A stretch of DNA of 60,000 nt from the NCBI RefSeq assembly GCF_932526225.1, contig NC_064035.1, positions 19,707,969-19,767,968 of the forward strand, written 5' to 3'. This stretch comes from Nematostella vectensis. Its lineage: Eukaryota; Cnidaria; Anthozoa; Actiniaria; Edwardsiidae. Positions 9,430 through 20,570 of this stretch are shown here, one piece after another; the first letter of the stretch is position 1, and every line of letters begins with the position of its first letter. Under the pieces are notes generated by a model. That model did no database searches. It was not told the origin of the DNA and was given only the letters and a program-made list of their open reading frames with translations. The position numbers were made by a program, and so were the translations under genes.

Positions 9430-10589
9430 ATTCCAGTTTTTGGTGTATTATATAAAAACTGATTTACTTTTGTACGCATGTTAGTATGCACCCTCGATGT
9501 TTAAATGGCAAAGAATATAATTACATACTAGTATTAAATTTACAATTGAACTTTTTTTATTGGAGTGGACAGAGAGGCAAATACAAAAAACACCAGAAAA
9601 AGGCAGAACAGCAACCCGACAAATATCCATCCTTAATTATTGATGGGATGGACCAGAGTAAGACCCATCTCCAGCACTGGATCCAGAAATCTAAGGTTAA
9701 AAAATGGTATCAACTATAATTATGACACGAAAATGTTTACTATACAATTATCATTTTTTCTTTGTTGCGAAGGTGGAGGGAGAGTCAGCAGAGTTTTTAA
9801 AAACACACGTGACTGGTGTTCTCTTCCACGGGCAAAAAATGGCATGATGTTTTATTATCTCCGCTGGCCATAGGACGCCAATCCAACAATGAATTGCCTG
9901 ATGAGCTGCTTCAGGCATATTTTGCAAAAGGTATCAGGCTCGTTTCAACTGACACAATATACTTAAAATTAGATAAACTAAGGACTGGACTACTTTTTTA
10001 TCACCTTTAATAAAAAACGACTAGTGCCAACGCTATATCTCCAGCTTGACAACTGCTACCGGGATTGCAAAAACATTCATATTTTAGGTTTTTGCACCCT
10101 GTTGGTCAAGGCAGGAGTTTTTAGAAAGAAAAGAAACTCGAAATACTCTAATAGATAGCCACATTAGAAGACCAACAACAGTTGGATAAAAAAATGTTAA
10201 TAAATAACGAATCATCTATTTAGGTGCGGCTTTCTTATTTGATGGTGGGGCATACGCATGACATTGATCAGGTATGCCAAACATTTTTGGTGCTGTTATC
10301 CATTTACTTATCCATATAAGTTTTGCCTTTTGTGTTTCCAGATGTTCAGCAGAATATCTGTGTCACTGTCAAAAAGTGATGCTCACCAAGGACGACCTGG
10401 TTGACGTGATCAGAAGGGCATATACCCCCTCCCCCGATGTTATCCAGACGGAGGACATCTATGGCATTAAATAATGGGCGAGGGCGTATATTCCCACGCT
10501 GTCACAGCACAGCCATCCCACGCCTTCAGATTACCTTGGCGCCCCCTAGAAATAAGCGCAAGCTTTAATAGGGTCTAACATTTAAGCAT
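9430..10589. other. No clear gene; possible 5' part of the kinase remnant
   Basis: Short frames only. A piece at about 9,870-9,960 reads ELPDELLQAYFAKGIRLVST, and one at about 10,370-10,470 reads MLTKDDLVDVIRRAYTPSPD. Both look coding-like and may be exons or fragments upstream of the kinase-like segment, but I cannot connect them. Confidence 0.3.
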
Positions 10590-10833
10590 TAAGAAACCGG
10601 TTGTGATTGACTGGGGGAAAGCATCGCGGGTCGGCGATGAAGTCAAACTTTCCAAAGCAAGGCAACAAAAAGACTATCCTTGGATAGCTACATCACAGGC
10701 AAAAAGTATGGCGAGTGATGTTTACTACTTCGGAGATTTGGTGAAATATGTCTTTACTCATGTTAATGATTTTAATGCAGATGAAATAGGAGAATTGTCC
10801 GACAACTGTCTACGCTATAATGAAAATTCCTAG
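10585..10833 (+). pseudogene. Protein kinase-like C-lobe fragment
   Basis: The frame reads KPVVIDWGKASRVGDEVKLS, then QKDYPWIA and MASDVYYFGDLVKYVF. This is the order of a kinase activation segment. IDWGKA takes the place of the DFG region, YPWIA lies where the P+1/APE loop would be (the E is lost), and SDVYYFGDLVKYV corresponds to the D-V-(Y/W)-S-F-G helix F. An ATP-binding lobe and catalytic HRD loop are not visible in frame, and a stop lies about 10 codons upstream. It is a fragment. A similar kinase family with degenerate activation segments is repeated in cnidarian genomes, to my knowledge. Confidence 0.5.
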
Positions 10834-11066
10834 TAAATGATAAAACGTTCTTCATGCAACCTGAACGTAGATATTATGAATCAATCAAAGGATAATCCAT
10901 AAAGGCCATAATCTGGCATCTCTGGGATTTAAGTTTGTTCAAACGAATGTTTACTAACCGTAAGCACTTTGCACTGCTACCGTGGTCTCAAGTAAACGTT
11001 CATAAAAGTTAGCAAAAGTGTTACAGTCTACAAGGTTTACAAGGCTAGGAGAATCCGTGTTCTGAA

Positions 11067-11397
11067 GTGCCCACCTTTGCTCGCAATGCTTGCCTAAAAT
11101 TATTTTATTTTTTCATAGGTAAGAAGGCATTCCACTTCCGTGGATGCGGGTGGAAAAAGAAGGACGCCAACTGGTCAGCAGAAGACAAGTCCTGGATCCT
11201 GGTTATGACAAAGCTACTGAACAATATCTATGGAGATGACTACCTAACGTACACGAATAAAGGAACAATAATTGATTTTGAGTATGACCCAAGACAGAAG
11301 TCCGCCTATGACCATGGTATTTGGGAGCAAGAGTTCCCAGCTCATGTTCCGCACAGCAATGTGCAATGTACTAGGAAATGTCTGCTTAAACAAAGTA
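11067..11397 (+). CDS. Unrecognised frame upstream of the Ulp1-like ORF
   Basis: This frame contains AFHFRGCGWKKKDANWSAED, then KLLNNIYGDDYLTYTNKG and a stretch rich in Asp and Tyr. An acceptor-like TTTTTTCATAG precedes it at about 11,110-11,119, so the true start is probably an exon boundary near 11,120 rather than the ATG at 11,067. It runs into the tandem repeat at 11,398 and may belong to the same gene as the protease-like ORF that follows. No family is recognised. Confidence 0.35.
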
Positions 11398-11519
11398 CCA
11401 GCCATGTGCCCACTCCAGCCATGCGCCCACTGCCAGCCATGCGCCCACTGCCAGCCATGTACCTTCTACAAGACATGCGCCCACTGCCAGCCATGTACCT
11501 TCTACAAGACATGCCCCTA
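11398..11519 (+). repeat. 18/36-bp nested tandem repeat, cysteine-rich in one frame
   Basis: Units built on CCAGCCATGCGCCCACTG (18 bp) alternate with a related 18-bp unit (TACCTTCTACAAGACATGCG). Together they make a 36-bp higher-order unit present about twice. In one plus frame it reads as C-x-x-C modules (CAHCQPCTFYKTCAHCQPCT). It is embedded between the two coding-like segments. Confidence 0.8.
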
Positions 11520-11521
11520 GA

Positions 11522-12121
11522 AAGCAAAGAAGAATGGCAACTCTATCTCTTTCTGACCGTTGCATTAGCGAAAATGGAATGCTAAATGACATTACCATTA
11601 ATGCAGCCCAACGCATCTTGCAACAACAGCATCCTTTGTACGAGGGTTTGGACCCCATTTGCAGTTCACTGTATGTGCCGGGGATACTTCACACAGGTAC
11701 TTCCCATTGGATAGCCGTGTCAAATGTTGGCTGCCCGAGAGCAACGGTCAACTATTTCGATAGTTTGTGTTCTGGTAGGCCGAATTCACAGGTCATAAAG
11801 CAAATAGCTGCTATAATGAGGGCCAACAGCCCAAATATATCAATCAATGTTATCCCTGTGCAACAACAAACGAAACCTACGGAATGCGGGCTTTTTGCTG
11901 TGGCCTACATGACCAGTATATTAAAAGGCCAAGATCCACATTCCATAAACTACGACGAGGGAAAATTTAGAAGACACTTAAGGGACTGTTTCACCCGACA
12001 GGTGATAACCAAATTCCCAGAAGTTACCATTATCGCAGGGAAATGCAAAGCAGCTAATATTTCTGTTAAACTCTGCTGTTTTTGCAGAATGCCACAGCAA
12101 AGATCACACATTTGTCATTGA
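11522..12121 (+). CDS. Ulp1/C48-like cysteine protease domain protein
   Basis: The frame is open from at least 11,522; the first Met is at 11,534. After LSDRCISENGMLNDITINAA, a substrate-binding start typical of C48 proteases (W/L-L-x-D-x-x-I-N), the catalytic pattern follows. His lies in TSHWIAVS (about residue 58), Asp in VNYFDSLCSG (about 75), the oxyanion Gln in NVIPVQQQ (about 108) and Cys in TECGLFAVAYMTS (about 117). Length (195 aa) suits a minimal protease domain. Such proteases cleave SUMO or other ubiquitin-like tags; many invertebrate copies are carried by transposons. It lies about 0.7 kb after the kinase remnant and upstream of a Helitron. All triad residues are present and no stop interrupts it. 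Confidence 0.75.
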   Translation, partial: KQRRMATLSLSDRCISENGMLNDITINAAQRILQQQHPLYEGLDPICSSLYVPGILHTGTSHWIAVSNVGCPRATVNYFDSLCSGRPNSQVIKQIAAIMRANSPNISINVIPVQQQTKPTECGLFAVAYMTSILKGQDPHSINYDEGKFRRHLRDCFTRQVITKFPEVTIIAGKCKAANISVKLCCFCRMPQQRSHICH

Positions 12122-12249
12122 TTTGTTGTAATTTTCAGAAATAACGAACAAATGTACAATTATTTATATTTTTAAGCTTGTAATAACGTCACATTTGTTT
12201 ACAGTTTATTTACTTTTGAAATATTTTCACGAAGGCATTTATTTAGTAC
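12122..12249. other. Spacer between convergent ORFs
   Basis: AT-rich sequence between the end of the Ulp1-like ORF and the end of the minus-strand coding-like frames. An AATAAC-rich stretch is present, but I cannot place a polyadenylation site. Confidence 0.3.
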
Positions 12250-12667
12250 CCTAAGCAACTAAAAGAAAACTTTTCCAATGTACATTCGGAGAGTTAGCGA
12301 GCCACTAGTGGAGCAAGAGTAAAGTGGCCTCCAAATCATTTCGAATTCCCTAGTGGCTCTACCTTCTCCATCGCTTATTTCAAGTTCTGTGCGCACTGTA
12401 GCTGCCTTGTATGTTTTTTTGCTTGGCTGCCTCCAAAGCAGCACGGCCTGTCAATACCGTGAAATGTCCAACCGGCACCTGCTCCTTCCCATTATATGCC
12501 TGGGTGGTTGCTCTTCGAGGGCACTTAGCACTCTTGCGTGGTTTGGAAGGAATAGGTAGGAACATTCTCTTTCCATAACGGAGGCCGCATATGTCTTGCC
12601 GTCTTAACGCTATTGAGAAGTCCCCCCGTTTTAAATAAAAGATGCTGGAGGTACTAGATTGGCACAT
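12250..12667 (-). pseudogene. Unrecognised basic ORF, probably 3' exon of the zinc-finger gene, frameshifted
   Basis: Reading on the minus strand from about 12,640, the frame gives KRGDFSIALRRQDICGLRYG, a basic segment KPRKSAKCPRRATTQ, and VGHFTVLTGRAALEAAKQK. At an A7 run (about 12,415-12,421) the coding-like signal moves to another frame that reads AATVRTELEISDGEGRATRE and runs on to a stop at about 12,259. Both halves look coding, so a one-base change in the homopolymer probably broke one protein. It lies downstream of the C2H2 exon on the same strand and may be its continuation. Family unknown. Confidence 0.4.
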
Positions 12668-13040
12668 TCGTGATGGTCAAGTGATACCACTTCGCTTTAA
12701 AAAAAAAGAAATCGCTTACTGGTATTGCAATACCTAACATAAAACAATAAACGAACGCTGGGCTTGGATTTAAGGAAGTAAGAACACAGCTGATATTATT
12801 TCCACTTATTGGATACCAATTATTGGAAACTGGGCGCTTAAACAGGCATTTACAATAAAAGAAAAAGCGTATGCAAAATGTTCTTAGCGCTTCACAATTA
12901 TTACACAACATAAAAGAAGAAGAAATGGTAATACAAATTAGGAGTTTTAACTTTTAAGTTAGGAACTTTCAAAAGTATAATGTAGCATAACACGGTAAAA
13001 GAATGGTAATAGTTAATTATTTGATAATGAAAATAGTTTA

Positions 13041-13342
13041 CCTGCACACGGATTGTGTGCCCAATTTATCCCCTCGACGATTTCGATCAACCAGCAAAGG
13101 TAGGATGCGTAAAGTCTACTTGAGCGCTGAAGTATCTTTGCCTGAGGCGTCGCGACCTCATGGCCATCTTCCTCAATGAATTTTGATATTGATGGCATGT
13201 CCTGACCTTTATGCCGCCCTAAGAAGTGCTTTTTTAAGGCCTTTCGTGTTCGAAAGGTTCCGTGGCAATCGGGACATTGAACAGAATAAAAAGGTGCCAT
13301 ATTATTAGAAAGTACTGGAAAACACTGGTGAGGTATCGACAA
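13041..13342 (-). CDS. C2H2 zinc-finger exon
   Basis: A minus-strand frame from 13,342 contains YSVQCPDCHGTFRTRKALKK followed by HFLGRHKG: Cys-x2-Cys, twelve residues, His-x4-His, a single classical C2H2 finger. A likely internal start is the Met of MAPFYS. After SKFIEEDGHEVATPQAKILQ the frame reaches a good splice donor at 13,040 on the minus strand (CAG|GTAAAC), so the exon ends at 13,041 and continues into downstream sequence, probably the basic frame at 12,250-12,667. One finger with this spacing suggests RNA or DNA binding, but the gene is unknown. It lies between the protease-like ORF and the Helitron, on the opposite strand. Confidence 0.6.
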
Positions 13343-15338
13343 AAGTTAGTATTAAAAGGAAATCGTGGACTATGCCGATACTACAGTCTAAAACGTACTC
13401 TTAAGCTCCGAAAGTTTTACACCCTACACAGGTTTTGTATTTCCTGGATTCCAATTGTCAACCTACACGAGCTGAAACCTAATTTTTAACGCAAACGGCG
13501 TTCAAAAAAATAAACACCAGCATATTACGCAACAAACTGGTTTTTTTTGTATTAATATTTACAGTTGTGTTTATGACATTTATCATGAGATTTATGCTTA
13601 ATCCCTAATCTTTCAGACTGTTCAACAGTCTTAATACGGCAGGGTGCCATGCATTCGGAGCGCTATAAAGTTCATTATGGGTCCAGTTTAATGCCGAGAA
13701 GCCTACTATCACCCATCTTTCAAACCCCATGATCCCTAAGCTAAGGCATCATTTAATCTTAGAAAACAACAAAAACTCCAATATTATAAAAATATTGTAT
13801 CCGATAAAGGACATCAATTCAGTGAGTATAAATACTATTCATTACAAACCACAGTTATATACTTACATAAATCTATTTTTTTGGTACAGAAAGCAACAAG
13901 TACTTTGACATACCAAGTTAAGTAAGTATAATACTATTCATTACATAGCACGGTTATAACATTATGTTTGTTGGACTACAGACTCTTTGCAAAGTACAAA
14001 TGGATTGTGAAAAAAAAATGTCTTTCATTAAGGATATCTTAGTACACCTACCAAGCAACAAAACAACCAAACACTAAAAACCAATTTAGTAAGTATGATA
14101 CTATTCTATACTATTTTGCTATCGTAATTCGCCTAGCTTTTATAAATTTCATGTGTTAATTGTACATTGTGAACAGTGCTTCAGTTAGGCCTGAAACAAG
14201 AATGGCAATTTTTATGTCCAACTTATTATTTAACATGTACACAATAAAAACAGGCTTAATATCTCTGCTATTCTTGTCACAATACTATTTTCCAAGTTGA
14301 CTTGTATACAAGCATTAACTTTGAATCTGGCAATACCTAGTTTATGAAACAATTGGTTACCATGGTAACAACCTCATATCATATTTGTCACGTATTAACC
14401 TAATGAACATGTAACGAAACGTATTTCAATAATACAATGTTCAGATAGAGCCATATTTACATACAGTGATTTTTAGTATTGCACTGCTCTGATTTCCTTT
14501 GTCAAAGAACTCAGCAAGGGTTAGCCTATGAGTCAGCATACCCTTCGGGGATGGTCTAGAATGCCCATAGAAGGAACTCCGGAGTGTGTATTGTCAAGAT
14601 GCGTTTGGTGGCTGGGTTGACTAGCCATAACACAGGTTTCACGGTATACATTTCGAAGTCGCTTCTCTGGCCAGGCTAAGAATGATGTAGACAGGTGAGG
14701 TTTTTCGATATTAACCTATATCGGTTAACACGAATTGCAGCAACGGAGAACGACTCCTTAGTTGACTATTCGTGAAGGGTGTTTGAGCAGTGTTAGGCTA
14801 AACTTCGTTGCTTATGTTGCGGGGCCATGGTTTCACGGCACATCGTTGCATTTATGTAATTGAAACAAATGAGATATACAAGCTTGTATAACTTCCTATT
14901 AAGAAAGTCATAACTGAAACATTGCATTAGTGGTCTTTAGAAGACCAAAAATACATCCGTATGGCATAGAATGAAAACTATTATAAACAGAATAGTGCGC
15001 TTATTCACGTTATTAATTTTGCTTTCACAGGAACTTTCAACGAACTTCTTAAGTAATCAAACTGTAAATACACCATTTTATCTTTTTATACATATATGAA
15101 TTGCACTTTAATTGCTAACAGCACGCTGCCTTGCTGTGGCCGTCGTGTCAATGAGCAATGCATAGAAAACTTTTGGGCTAGGTTACCGCCTACAGTAAGA
15201 ATTAAACCCTATAATTAAACCCTATAATGCGGATGAGCCATTCATGTTAGCAACTAGAGGTTACGAGTTCGCGTTTTATACGATAACAGCTTGGCTGCCC
15301 CCTAAACACTAGGTAAGACATGTTATTATGTTTTACAG
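13343..15338. other. Non-coding AT-rich interval
   Basis: No gene. It includes three imperfect copies of a motif around AGTAAGTATAATACTATTC, at about 13,820, 13,918 and 14,087, and a palindrome GGTTACCATGGTAACAACC at about 14,355. A tract ending TTTACAG just before 15,339 looks like a splice acceptor in front of the Helitron reading frame. Confidence 0.5.
13815..14130. repeat. Three imperfect dispersed repeats
   Basis: Copies of (A/G)GT(G/A)AGTAT-A-TACTATTC followed by ATTACA-A-CAC-GTTAT occur at about 13,820-13,865 and 13,918-13,965. A third, partial copy is at about 14,087-14,115. Spacing is about 97 and 170 bp, so this is not a regular tandem array. Confidence 0.5.
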
Positions 15339-18300
15339 ATGCTACGTTTCTGGCAAAACAGGGAAATCCATTTCGTAGGAAATTTTCCGCTCCAACAGTG
15401 GCGTAACCAATCTGTTATTGACGAAAACCAACGACTACAACGCCAACAGCAAAAACGTTTAATATTTTTTAATGAAAATAACATCACTGATAACATGATT
15501 CATAATTACGACTTTTTGGAGGTTTCTCGTAAGTTGAGCGATTGGGCGACGTTTTGTTCGTGGTCGTATTGTGACCGTTGTAAACTGTTGGCTAAAATTA
15601 ACATGTTGCCTAGTTTTAAAAGGTGCAACCAAAACTAATCACTCCTGAAGAATGCCCTTGTACTAAAGATCGTTACATAGTTCCGACAGTCGACAAAATT
15701 CCTATATGTTTAAAAAATCTGACAAAATCAGAAATCCAAATTTTGCGGCCATTTGATCTCCATACTGGAGACTACAAGAGACACCAGCATGGCTACCGCC
15801 AAAAAAATGGTTTTTGCAGGGTCTCTTGGAGTCTTGACAGCCTGTTAGAGAAAAAAGAAAAATTGGACGATTTGGCAAGCAAGTTTCGTTGCATATTGGC
15901 ATACCATTACTTAATGAATTCAACCGAGTCTACATATAAGCATTTTGTCGAACTGAGAGACACATATTTGACTGAAAACCGCCAGTTAAATATGTACGAT
16001 TACCGCGAGAATGATGGAATAGACTGTGCAGTGTGGCCACACTTGTATCCCTATCATTCTTGGTGTGAATCGAGACTCAGTGGCAATACTAGCCGCCAAA
16101 GCTCCAAGACATCATTCATGACTAAGGTTCTCTCCTCCATTCTAGACTACTCTTTGAGATTCGATCTTTTACAATTTTTTTTATTACCGGTGGCTATTTA
16201 AAACTGTGCCAGGCGCAATTTCCTCTTCTGCTAGGTCAAGGCGCTCAGCCGCAACTTCTTTAGATACAAAGACTTTCTCTATAGAATATTGGCGTTGGCA
16301 CCATCGTTTTGTATTGGACGCACTGCAACAATATGGATATCCTACGTTGTTCATCACCATAAGCCCTTTCGAGTGGACCTTTCCATGGGCACAGTGGTTA
16401 CACCAATCTAGAGATCTTTCTGGCAAAGGACCCACGGAACTTTCCATCCTTGAAACTCTCAACATTATCCACATCTTAGAACAAACAGTTCGAGGATATC
16501 TCTATGGATCCAACACCAATCGGTGGACGGACAACATGTTCACTTATAATCACATAAGAAACCGATGTAATGTTGAGAACTTTTTCTATCGGATCGAATT
16601 CCAAGGCAGGGGTACAGCACACGTGCATCTTTTGGTTTGGCTGAAGAGTCTTAAGCAAGCAGACTACCGTCTAATCAGGGGAGAAATTCCTTGGTTAGAT
16701 GCGGAACCTGCCTACTTAGTCAATGACCTTCAGCCAAGCCACAAAGATGCCTTCCCAGAATGCAATGAGAACCTCAGTTAAAACTGATCAGAACGGCGAG
16801 GAAATGGTGTCGTTATACCACCCTAATGACACATTTTCTCGAAACCTTCGAGCTTATATAAGCACAATACTTCCGTTCCTGAAATGCAAAATGGATGTCC
16901 AAATTTCTGATAAGAAATCTATGGTTCTAAGGTTCGTTACTTCCTACGTCTCAAAATTCCATGACCAACAAACTTCAGAATCCTTGTATTCTCGACACGT
17001 TACTCCTGCCATGGCTGGCTTCCGTCATGTGTCAGATTTAAAGCCACTCGAACCAGAGATGGTTGTCACTCTCTCATCTTTTAAGCCAGCCTGGACCAAC
17101 AACCCCACAAAACGTTACGTTCCTCGGCGTCCAAGTAACGTTGACGAAAGTGTTCTTGTCACAAAATATATTAACAGGGGCCAGGATATCCAGGATTATA
17201 GTTTGCTCCAATGGCTAAGGACGCACGACACTAACAAAAGTGTTCCCACCCCTTACAAAAGGCAAACTGCCCTTGTCGGGGTTAAGTACGTTTCAATCCT
17301 TGCTTCTTTTTCTTATACTTATTATTGAACGTACCTTTCAAGAATATCAGTGAACTTAGACATCCAAACCATGACACCATTCCGGAACAGTTTAAGTATT
17401 ATGCAGCGGCCCTAGCATTGCAACCGGAACTATGGAACGATCATGTTGCAATTGCCACTTTATTCCGAGAACAGGGCAATAAAGAGTATTATGTAGTCAA
17501 TGTCTTGTCGTTTCTACATAGTACGAGGCAAATGTACCATCTCTGGCAGGTACAAGTTCTCCGTAATGAGGATTTCGTAAATAGACCAACTGATAATGAC
17601 TTTACGCTTAATGTAGAGTAACAACGTGTGTTACATAAGCTGAAGTCATTTCTTCGTTTATGATCTCGCCATTACGGAACAGTTTGTGCAACTGTACAGC
17701 CACAATTCCAAGCAAACTATGATGACGATGATGAGGAAGAAATTGCCGACGACGATCCACAACCCCCACCCAGACCACCACCTATCATTGAACAGCAGTA
17801 TGACGAAGATCATTCATTGAATGATTGGACCAAACTGCTGTCAATCATAGGTGAGCCTGGTACTGGAAAAACACAGTGCATTTATTGATGCATAGACTAC
17901 TTAGTTCGAGAAGACAAAAAAGTACTTGTTGCTACGCCAACAGGCTTTTTGGCTTCAAGTTACCGAGCTAAATTCGAGGCATCCATAGACTGCAACACAA
18001 TCCATTCTGCCTTTTCAATTCCAGTAGGAAATTCTGCGCCTACTGTGAATCATTCTGTCTCTTTCTATGATGTCATAATTATAGACGAGGTGTCTATGGT
18101 GCCAATTTTCATTTTTAGACACATTCTCAGAACACTTCAAGACCTGTCTTGTAGACCAGTTGTTCTAATAAGCGGTGATAAATACCAACAACAGCCCATA
18201 GAAACAGTGAACAACCGTATTTTTACTGCATGCAATGCTTACACGGATGTAAACATCAATAGAATGTGCCATACCATTCCTTTAAATCAACAGCAACGCT

Positions 18301-18989
18301 GTGTGGACGACCAATACAAGAACATTCTAGACCACCTTCGGTACTGGAAACCTACACCGCAAATACTTAGCACTCTGAATAACAGAGTCATTTACAGGCA
18401 CACAAATGTTCTTGATGTTGACATCAAGAAAGCATTACAAATGCATCCACAATCGATTATCGTTACTGTTTCTAAACGCGCAACAGCACGTGTTAACAAA
18501 ATAGTCGTCAAGAATTTCTTTCCATTAACTCAATCTTTGGGTACAATGCAGCTGGATAATGATGACGCGCCTATGCATATTTCTAAAAATATGAGGGTCA
18601 TTATTACCCAAAACCTTGACAAGTCTAGAGGGGTTGTACATGGGCAAACAGCAATTGTACATTTCCACAGTCAGAACAAGCTTGTTCTTAGACTGCCGAA
18701 TGGGCAATTGGTAAACGTTTACCCACGTACAACCCTTGTTACCGAACACGACAATCTGGGCAACAATGTTACTTTTAAGCGAACCGTTTTACCTGTGGTC
18801 TTGGGCTATGCAATAACAATTTGCAAAGCCCAAGGCCAAACTTTGCACTAGTGCATTGTATGTATGGATGTGGCGCTATCCAGGTTGAGAAAATTAGAAT
18901 CCATCCATTTCATGACACCTTTATCCGACGTTCACTTTACGCCTGTTCACTACAGCAGTGACCTTGCTCGATCGAACAACTTACGTTAA
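15339..18989 (+). mobile_element. Helitron Rep-helicase (RepHel), decayed
   Basis: Coding order: a cysteine-bearing N-terminal region (FCSWSYCDRCKLLAKINMLP, about 15,560); a block reading LKNLTKSEIQILRPFDLHTG with HQHGYRQKNG (about 15,710-15,800); a Rep endonuclease with LFITISPFEWTF (about 16,345), EFQGRGTAHVHLLVWL containing the H-U-H signature (about 16,597-16,640) and a nucleophile-tyrosine region SYVSKFHD (about 16,940); then an SF1/Pif1 helicase with Walker A GEPGTGKT at 17,850-17,873, Walker B IIIDEVSMVP, SGDKYQQQP, and the terminal GYAITICKAQGQTLH motif. Frames shift near 15,620, 16,180, 16,778 and 17,300. In-frame stops occur at 17,619, about 17,660, 17,886 and 18,849, and the reading frame finally closes at 18,987-18,989. 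Rolling-circle transposition is the family role; this copy is dead. I could not place its TC or CTRR termini. Confidence 0.9.
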
Positions 18990-20161
18990 CCCACATATGT
19001 AATCGTTTTTAAATATACTTTGCTTTTAGATGTCGTTGCATTCATTAAATCCTTAAGTGATTTCCTTCATATAAAGATATCATTTGTTTCTTTTGCTACC
19101 CTAGATAAAATCAACTTTGCAAACCACTTGGTTTGTGTCATAAGTTCATGCTTCATGCTGCTCTAATGCGAGACTCTTGACGTGTCAGCTTTCTTTTTCG
19201 GTATCGAAAACATCTCGGGGTGCAGCTTTAATATCTACAATGGTCTGGTGACCATTCACCAAAGAAAAATGAGAAGAGTTGTTACTGAAACCGACAATAA
19301 AGATTAAAGGCTAAACCTTGAAAAGGCGTTGGAACTGTAAAATTTGAATTGTTTATTTGTTCCACGAATGAGATTTAGTGTTTTCTTCCCGATCGATTCA
19401 TTAAAAAAAACAATCTTAGAACGTTGGGTTTTAATTGGTATTTTTAGAATCCTTGAAATGCCAGGAAAATTAATTTTGATGTTCCCATCGAGAAATATTG
19501 TCCCAACCCTTTGTAGAACGGTCATATCTAGTGGTAACCTTATATGGTTCCGGCGGCCATCTTGGTTTCTAAAAAAATAATAATTAAATACCATACCGAT
19601 TTGATTTTTCACTATGAAGTGTCTTAAATCGATTCAATAGCCTCTCCCCTTATCTTTGGATGTACTGCTAGAAAAACCCTTCCAAAAACTACCATCTTGG
19701 ATTTGGGGAACATTTGAGAACCATATGAACAAACAAGGGTGCTACAATGGTGCATCTGAACTTGCCAAACGAGACTGCTAGTTAGACCAAGCACTCCTGC
19801 ACTAACAGCCCATGCCGGTTAAGACAAGTTAAGCACAACAAACAATAATCAACCAGGTACTCAGTTTAAATGTTACAAAATACTTTGATTTAATATATTC
19901 CGAAAAGATTTCAAATTAAGCCAGCAAGACTGCATAAGTGAAAAGACTTTTGGGAAGTGCTTTTCAGGAAAGTATAAAAGAGTAACAGTTACTGTCAAAC
20001 CAGGATTACAAAGTTGTCAACAAAAAGTTTGAGATACTAAGTTACCAAGCCATCCAAACATTGTCATGCTTGTGAGAGTATCCACAGATTAAATTCCATT
20101 TCTGCTCCTAACCAAACTCTGCACAATCATTTTAAAGAGAAAAAACATAACTCCTTAAAAA
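18990..20161. other. Non-coding interval
   Basis: No gene recognised. It may contain the Helitron 3' terminus, but I found no convincing hairpin followed by CTRR. A phrase CATCTTGGATTTGGGG-A (about 19,690) and a similar CATCTTGGTTTCT (about 19,557) may be remnants of MITE-like repeats. Confidence 0.4.
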
Positions 20162-20180
20162 AGGGGAGATTCCTATCAAA
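20162..20180 (+). repeat. Left terminal inverted repeat
   Basis: AGGGGAGATTCCTATCAAA; perfect 19-bp inverse match to 22,630-22,648. Confidence 0.85.
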
Positions 20181-20570
20181 AAATCCAAAAAAATAAAAAA
20201 GTGATGATTTTCTAATAAGTGCTTCTAAATACTGTTCAAGCATTATACTTTTCTGTTCTATACCTTTTTATGCTAAATTCTAAAAGAAATACCCATAAAA
20301 AAGACAAATACTGAGGAATACGATGTTGTGTGTTATCCGTTACCATGGTAACGAGATAGCTTTCTTTTGTTTTGCGCCCTTTTTTCAGCACAAAGCGACC
20401 CCCAGAATAAAATTAAATGGTTGGTTTCGATTCCAGACTCCTTTGATGTCCATTCCGGCTATTCCAAAGATAGTTTTAGAGGCCTGGTTGCTGTTTCAGC
20501 GCGTCCAAGTCTCAAATCTAAAATTCGCTTTATTTACACTCGACACACGAAAATTATACGCTTCTTAATC

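Noticed and set aside
19080-19110. Helitron 3' terminus ending CTAG near 19,103
   Set aside because: No GC-rich hairpin stands 10-12 bp upstream, so the match to CTAG is not informative.
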